A stretch of 64,000 nucleotides of DNA from Bubalus kerabau (lineage: Eukaryota; Chordata; Mammalia; Artiodactyla; Bovidae), in NCBI RefSeq assembly GCF_029407905.1, contig NC_073637.1, positions 61,068,501 through 61,132,500 of the forward strand, read 5' to 3'. Position numbers and translations under genes: made by a program. The notes beneath the pieces are model-generated. The model did not search any database and had not been told where the DNA came from. It worked only from the letters and a program-made list of their open reading frames with translations. The first letter of the stretch is position 1. Each line of letters begins with the position of its first letter. Positions 59,750-64,000 of the stretch are shown piece after piece.

Positions 59750-60345
59750 AGAGAAGGCCAAGGTGCAAGCCTCTTCTGTGGTCCCCACCTGGTTTACCCT
59801 ACACCAGCTGCCTCTGCCAGGCCACCCAAATTTGACCCTAACAAGATTAAAGTCGTATACCTGAGGTGTTCCAGAGGGAAAATCAGTGTCACAGGTACCC
59901 TGGCTGCCACAGTCATTCTCTAGGATCTGTCTCCAAAGGAGGTGGGTGATGACATGGCCAAGACAACTGGTGAAAAGTTGGGAGTACAGTGAAACTGACC
60001 ATTCAGAACAGGCAGGCCCAAGTTGAAGTGGTACTCTCTGCCCCTCTCTGAACATCAAACCACCCAGAAATGAAAAAAAAAGCAGAAAAACTTAAAGTTC
60101 AATGGAAATAAGGTTTTTGATGAGATTGCAAATATTGCCTGACTGATGCAGTACCAACCTTTGGCCAGAGAACTCTCTGGAATCATTAAAGAGACCTTGG
60201 AGGCTACCTAGTTTGTGGGCTGCAACGCTGAGGGCTGCCACCCATGTGACATCACCGATGATACTGGCGGTGGGGTAGTGGAATATCCAGTAATTAAGAC
60301 TACAGAGAAAAATATCTTGATAAAGGGTCATTGATAACCAAAAAG
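59750..60345 (+). pseudogene. RPL12P: RPL12 processed pseudogene
   Basis: Intronless copy of the mRNA for 60S ribosomal protein uL11 (RPL12). It includes 5' UTR (GAAGGCCAAGGTGCAAGCCT), the coding region from 59819 and the 3' UTR with AATAAAGGGTCATT. The first codons read PPKFDPNKIKVVYLRC, but the start ATG is AGG (59819-59821). Codon 35 is TAG (59921-59923), a 7-base loss shifts the frame near 60 residues in the parent, and a shorter deletion follows. The last codons (about 60278-60295) still resemble the parental GAVECPAS end. The normal protein has 165 residues. Retrocopied by LINE machinery and inactive. A 115-residue frame on the opposite strand (59711-60058) is a shadow. Confidence 0.93.
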
Positions 60346-61800
60346 AAATATGGAATATTCAAATAGTTACAGGGAAGTCATATCAACTCTTCATGAAATA
60401 TAAAGATAATTTGGTAGCAATTCTTCTCAGATTTACACTCAATGTGGTCATGCATGCAGACCACCTGTCTACCAAGTCTGAGGTTGTGAACTAAAGTTGT
60501 GAAGAAGGCCACAGACAAACTTCAATAGGTTCACGAGTACCTTAAATGTATATGAAATATCACATGTGTATATGCACACATTTTATCTGAATGAATTAAA
60601 AATGTTGTCAGAAAAACCTTTGAAATACTTAATGACCAAAGACAAACTCTAAATAAATTGATGAAATAATAGTAGTTAAATTAGTTTATTATTCAATGTG
60701 AGAGTGACTGATATTCTATCTGGCGTTAATGAAAATAGAGATATTGCTTATAGAACAAATGTCTGTATGGACTTGCATTGCATTTGTAGAAGAAACAGTT
60801 CTTGTGTACAGAGGCAGAATTCAAATGTTTAGGTAGTGAAGAAGTTACCTAATAAATTACAATATTCTTGTGGAATATGATGCTTCCATGTGTAGCCAAT
60901 CATTGGGAAACCCAATAAATAACCCAAGCACCAATAAATCCTCAAGTGTTTATTAATTTCTTACTCTGCTTCTAGGGGGTCTGTGCAGTGGTGATAATAT
61001 GACTCATAGGTTTGTCTGAACAATTATCAATATGCTTGGCATTTTATTCCACAGTGTGGAAGAAATGAAAGAAATTAATAAACGTCAACTGCTTGCCCTG
61101 TGTACTAACTATTGAAAAAAATTCTTTATTTTTATCTGCTTACTTTTCAAAGGATGCCAAACTGGTTCCTTATGAATGTGATACCCATTGGGGCTAGTGT
61201 TAATACAGTAAATTAGACTATCCTGAAGTATACTGGAGGCTTAAGGTCAAAGCCACTTTGTACTGAAATGAATATTAACTTGACAAACGTTTCCAAATGT
61301 CTAAACTTCAGAGGTATACTAGAAGTTTACAGATGTATCTTTTATTTGAGTTCATGTTCCTTCTGTGTTCTCTACACTTAGGGGATCCAATTTTAGATTA
61401 TAAGTGTATTGGCATCTGCAATGTGATTTGATTTCTACTTTAGTTCATTAAAATTGTAACCATCACGGCATATTAAAATTTCACTAGATTAAAGAAACAA
61501 TATTAATGCTTTTAAACTGGAAGATGTGTAAAATCGATGCTTAAAATATCTCTTAATTAAAGAAGCAAGCTAAAGTGACATATCATCTTTAACTTGTTAT
61601 CCCTAGCATTACTTTTGTCTACAAGTTGGGATAATCATCTTTCTAGGTGCTTACAAAGATGTTACATTTCTGAAAACAAGATAAAATAGGTTTTAGTTTA
61701 CTTTTCTTGAAGGTTCTCATGAGAAGGATTAACACAGTTTGCTGTGTGTTACTGGTCTACCTACTGGATAGACACATCCCAGGAGACACAATTTGGACTC
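60346..61800. other. Unique AT-rich DNA
   Basis: No repeat or coding evidence recognised. Confidence 0.5.
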
Positions 61801-62027
61801 ATGTGCTTCCCAAGTGGTACAGCGGTAAAGAATCTGCCTGCCAGTGCAGAGGATGCAGGAGACAGAGGTTCGATCCCTTGGTTGGGAAGATCCCCTGGAG
61901 AAGGAAATGGCAACCCTTTCCAATATTCTTGCCTGGAAAATTCCATAGACAGAGGAGTCTTGGAGGGTTACCACGGGGTTGCAAAGAGTTGGACACAATT
62001 TAGCAACTAAACAACAACAACAATACA
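61801..62027 (+). mobile_element. Bov-tA SINE
   Basis: Head TGTGCTTCCCAAGTGGTACA, B-box-like GGTTCGATCCC, body, and tail AACAACAACAACAA. No clear TSD. Confidence 0.92.
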
Positions 62028-62189
62028 TAAAACAGCAAAAATGTTTCTTCCTTCCTGCCAACAGCTTAACACTCACATTTCCATCCATAAAGAAGTTGGA
62101 AGGATTTAAAACTGACTCAGATTATATGTTTATGATGACATGATCACTGGATTTTTGGTGGTATTTCCTTACACTTTATTTTTAAAAGT

Positions 62190-62275
62190 TTAAACCCCTT
62201 TATTGAGGTAAGATCAGCATACAAAAATCAACATATTTAACAAATACAACTTGATGAATTTGAAGACAAGACTAC
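62190..62275. mobile_element. Possible old L1 3' UTR fragment
   Basis: CCTTTATTGAGGTAAGATCA, then CAACTTGATGAATTTGAAGA, resemble a common L1 3' UTR motif. Short and diverged. Confidence 0.45.
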
Positions 62276-62380
62276 ATCTTATGTATTATTCTGAAAACTT
62301 AACAAGGTCTGCTTTTAAAACCCACTTCTACAATATTGTCTGTTAATTAAAATTCTTCTTAACCAATATTTTATGTACTG

Positions 62381-62623
62381 TGGAGTCTCACGGGGCCTCC
62401 CAGAAGGCAATAGAGGTAAATGACCTGCCTGCCAATGCAGATGTAAGAGACGTGTGTTCGATCCCTGGGTCTGGTAGATCCCTGGGAGGAGGGCATGGCA
62501 ACCCACTCCAGTATTCTCGCCTGGAGAATCCCACGGACAGAGGAGCCTGGTGGGTTACAGTACACAGGGTTGCAAAGAGTTGGACATGACTGAAGCGACT
62601 TAGCACATATACATGGAGCCTCA
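62381..62623 (+). mobile_element. Bov-tA SINE with TSD
   Basis: Element 62391-62613. A 10-bp TSD with one mismatch, TGGAGTCTCA and TGGAGCCTCA, lies at 62381-62390 and 62614-62623. It converges with the next, reverse Bov-tA. Confidence 0.9.
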
Positions 62624-62863
62624 TGATCTGTTCTGTGTGTGTTAGCCGCTCAGTCATGTCCAACTCTTTGTGACCCCATGGACTGTAGCCCGCCAGGCTC
62701 CTCTGTCCATGGAATTCTCCAGGCAAGAATACTGGAGTGGGGTGCCATTCCCTTCTCTGGGGAACCTTCCCAACCCAGGGATAGAACATGGGTCTCCCTC
62801 ACTGCAGGCAGATTTAGAATTTTTAACCATCCTAGCCATCAGGGAAGCCCCCATGAGCTGTCC
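62624..62863 (-). mobile_element. Bov-tA SINE
   Basis: Reverse Bov-tA at about 62637-62851, ending CTAGCCATCAGGGAAGCCCC. Flanks CATGATCTGTTC and CATGAGCTGTCC may be a TSD with two mismatches. It has an insertion near 62813-62830 in the head. Confidence 0.88.
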
Positions 62864-64000
62864 TAAATAGAGGTTTTAAAATTTTTTCATATTGGAAAGG
62901 AAACTGCTATTAAAATGATAAAAATTGAGTTGTTTTTGTAAATAGAGTAAATCAGGTTAATTTTTCAATTAAAAAATAAAAGAGACAAAGCAAAGAACTT
63001 CACCACAAGTTTAAAATCTGTAACATACAATGTATCCAAGACATTTTTCCTCTGTAGTGCCTTAGTTGTCTAAAAGCAACAGTATCATTTCTTTCTGTAA
63101 GGGCACATATTCATATTTTCATCAAAAACTGCTAGCAAATCACAAATTTTCTATTCACTTTTTTCAGCCAGCAACAAATTACAAGTCCCACAGGGATATT
63201 TTCCAAATATATAAATTTATAAGCCTCATACTAAAGGGACATGTTGTCATATTTATTGACTAGGTAACAAAATAGTCACAGAAATCTGGAAAAAGAACTA
63301 TAAAAGAGGTTCCTTGCAGACCTCATCTGGAGTGAGGAAAGTAGAATGATTATCTAAACTGAAATAGGAGGAGAGTTAACATGTGTTGCCTGACTGAGTC
63401 AAGTCTCTGAATGAAAAACTCTTAAGCCATGACCATCTTCCAAGTTCAGAGACACTGATGAAGCTATAAAGCAACAACCTTTTGTAACTTTAAAAGTTTC
63501 TGATTTATCAAGTATTGAGAATCATGGGATAGGAGCCAAATGAGCCATCCTTAATTCAGTGCAGAGTGTAGTCTAGGCAGTTAGGAATTGCAGTTTTGTG
63601 AAGCCTACAAAATGGAAGACTTGCCCATCTCCCATGTACTTGCTGTCTTCTGAATATTTCTCTGCAGACAGCATTTTTTTTTTTTCTACAACTCAACTTG
63701 CTCAAAGAGAAACATAAAACATTTGGCATTTCCTTAAATATTTTGGAATTTCCTGGTAACATAAACATTAAGAAAAATGTTCATATATAATATTCTTTGC
63801 TTATAAACAGATACATAAAACGATTTGTAAATATGGCTTCATTTTACAGTGACATAAAATGGCTCAGATGCAAGGCTATTTCTGGAGTAGGTAGGGACAA
63901 GAGTCATTGCCAGTGGGGTTCTAGATAAAATACACTGCAACTCTTCCTTTTGCATTTATTCAGGAGAAATAATTTTAAACAGACATTAAGCATAACTCCA
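62864..64000. other. Unique AT-rich DNA to the window end
   Basis: No repeat, exon or RNA gene recognised. A poly-T run lies near 63676-63686. Confidence 0.5.

Noticed and set aside
59711..60058. 115-residue minus-strand frame
   Set aside because: It is antisense to the RPL12 processed pseudogene and resembles no protein.

Overview
The window is non-coding nuclear DNA from a ruminant, most likely a bovid (cattle, sheep, goat, buffalo or a relative). The diagnosis rests on its transposable elements: BovB LINEs, tRNA-derived Bov-tA SINEs, dimeric BOV-A2 SINEs, CHR-type cetartiodactyl SINEs and L1 3' ends with the artiodactyl tail. Species and chromosome cannot be fixed from the sequence alone. 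I found no intact protein-coding gene, no convincing exon, no functional tRNA or rRNA gene, no CpG island and no CRISPR array. The region is AT-rich and looks like a gene desert or a very large intron. All long open frames belong to LINE remnants, to SINE sequence or to chance.

Layout. 1-1170: a possible old LTR, then a 375-bp tandem duplication whose two copies each carry a TG/TA microsatellite. 1-9 kb: ancient MIR, L2, MER5A and L1 relics, with a BovB nested in a MIR. 9-15.5 kb: mostly unique DNA with scattered SINEs. 15.5-25 kb: SINE-rich, with a twin-primed L1, a CTCF-like site at 17639-17653, a Bov-tA with a perfect 64-bp internal duplication, and a Bov-tA pair disrupted by a BovB. 25-32 kb: largely unique. 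32-39.1 kb: SINEs, L1 3' ends, and a Tigger DNA transposon interrupted by a 1.7-kb BovB. 39.7-47.4 kb: the longest stretch without any repeat I recognise, including a small CpG cluster near 40.85 kb. 47.4-57.5 kb: SINE/LINE-rich, with a perfect 39-bp inverted repeat next to a BOV-A2, an L1 ORF2 end, and a Bov-tA carrying a BovB in its tail. 57.5-64 kb: mostly unique, with an RPL12 processed pseudogene and a convergent SINE pair.

How the parts relate. The history is one of layered insertion. Ancient mammalian repeats (MIR, L2, MER5A, Tigger) were hit by ruminant BovB, Bov-tA, BOV-A2 and L1. About a dozen insertions keep visible target-site duplications (TSDs), so the order of several nested events can be read directly. 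All LINE reverse-transcriptase remnants are broken. I see no evidence for a new biological system. The most interesting signals are structural: nested and inverted insertions, a fold-back palindrome, two exact duplications, a possible insulator site, and several unique blocks that might be conserved regulatory DNA.
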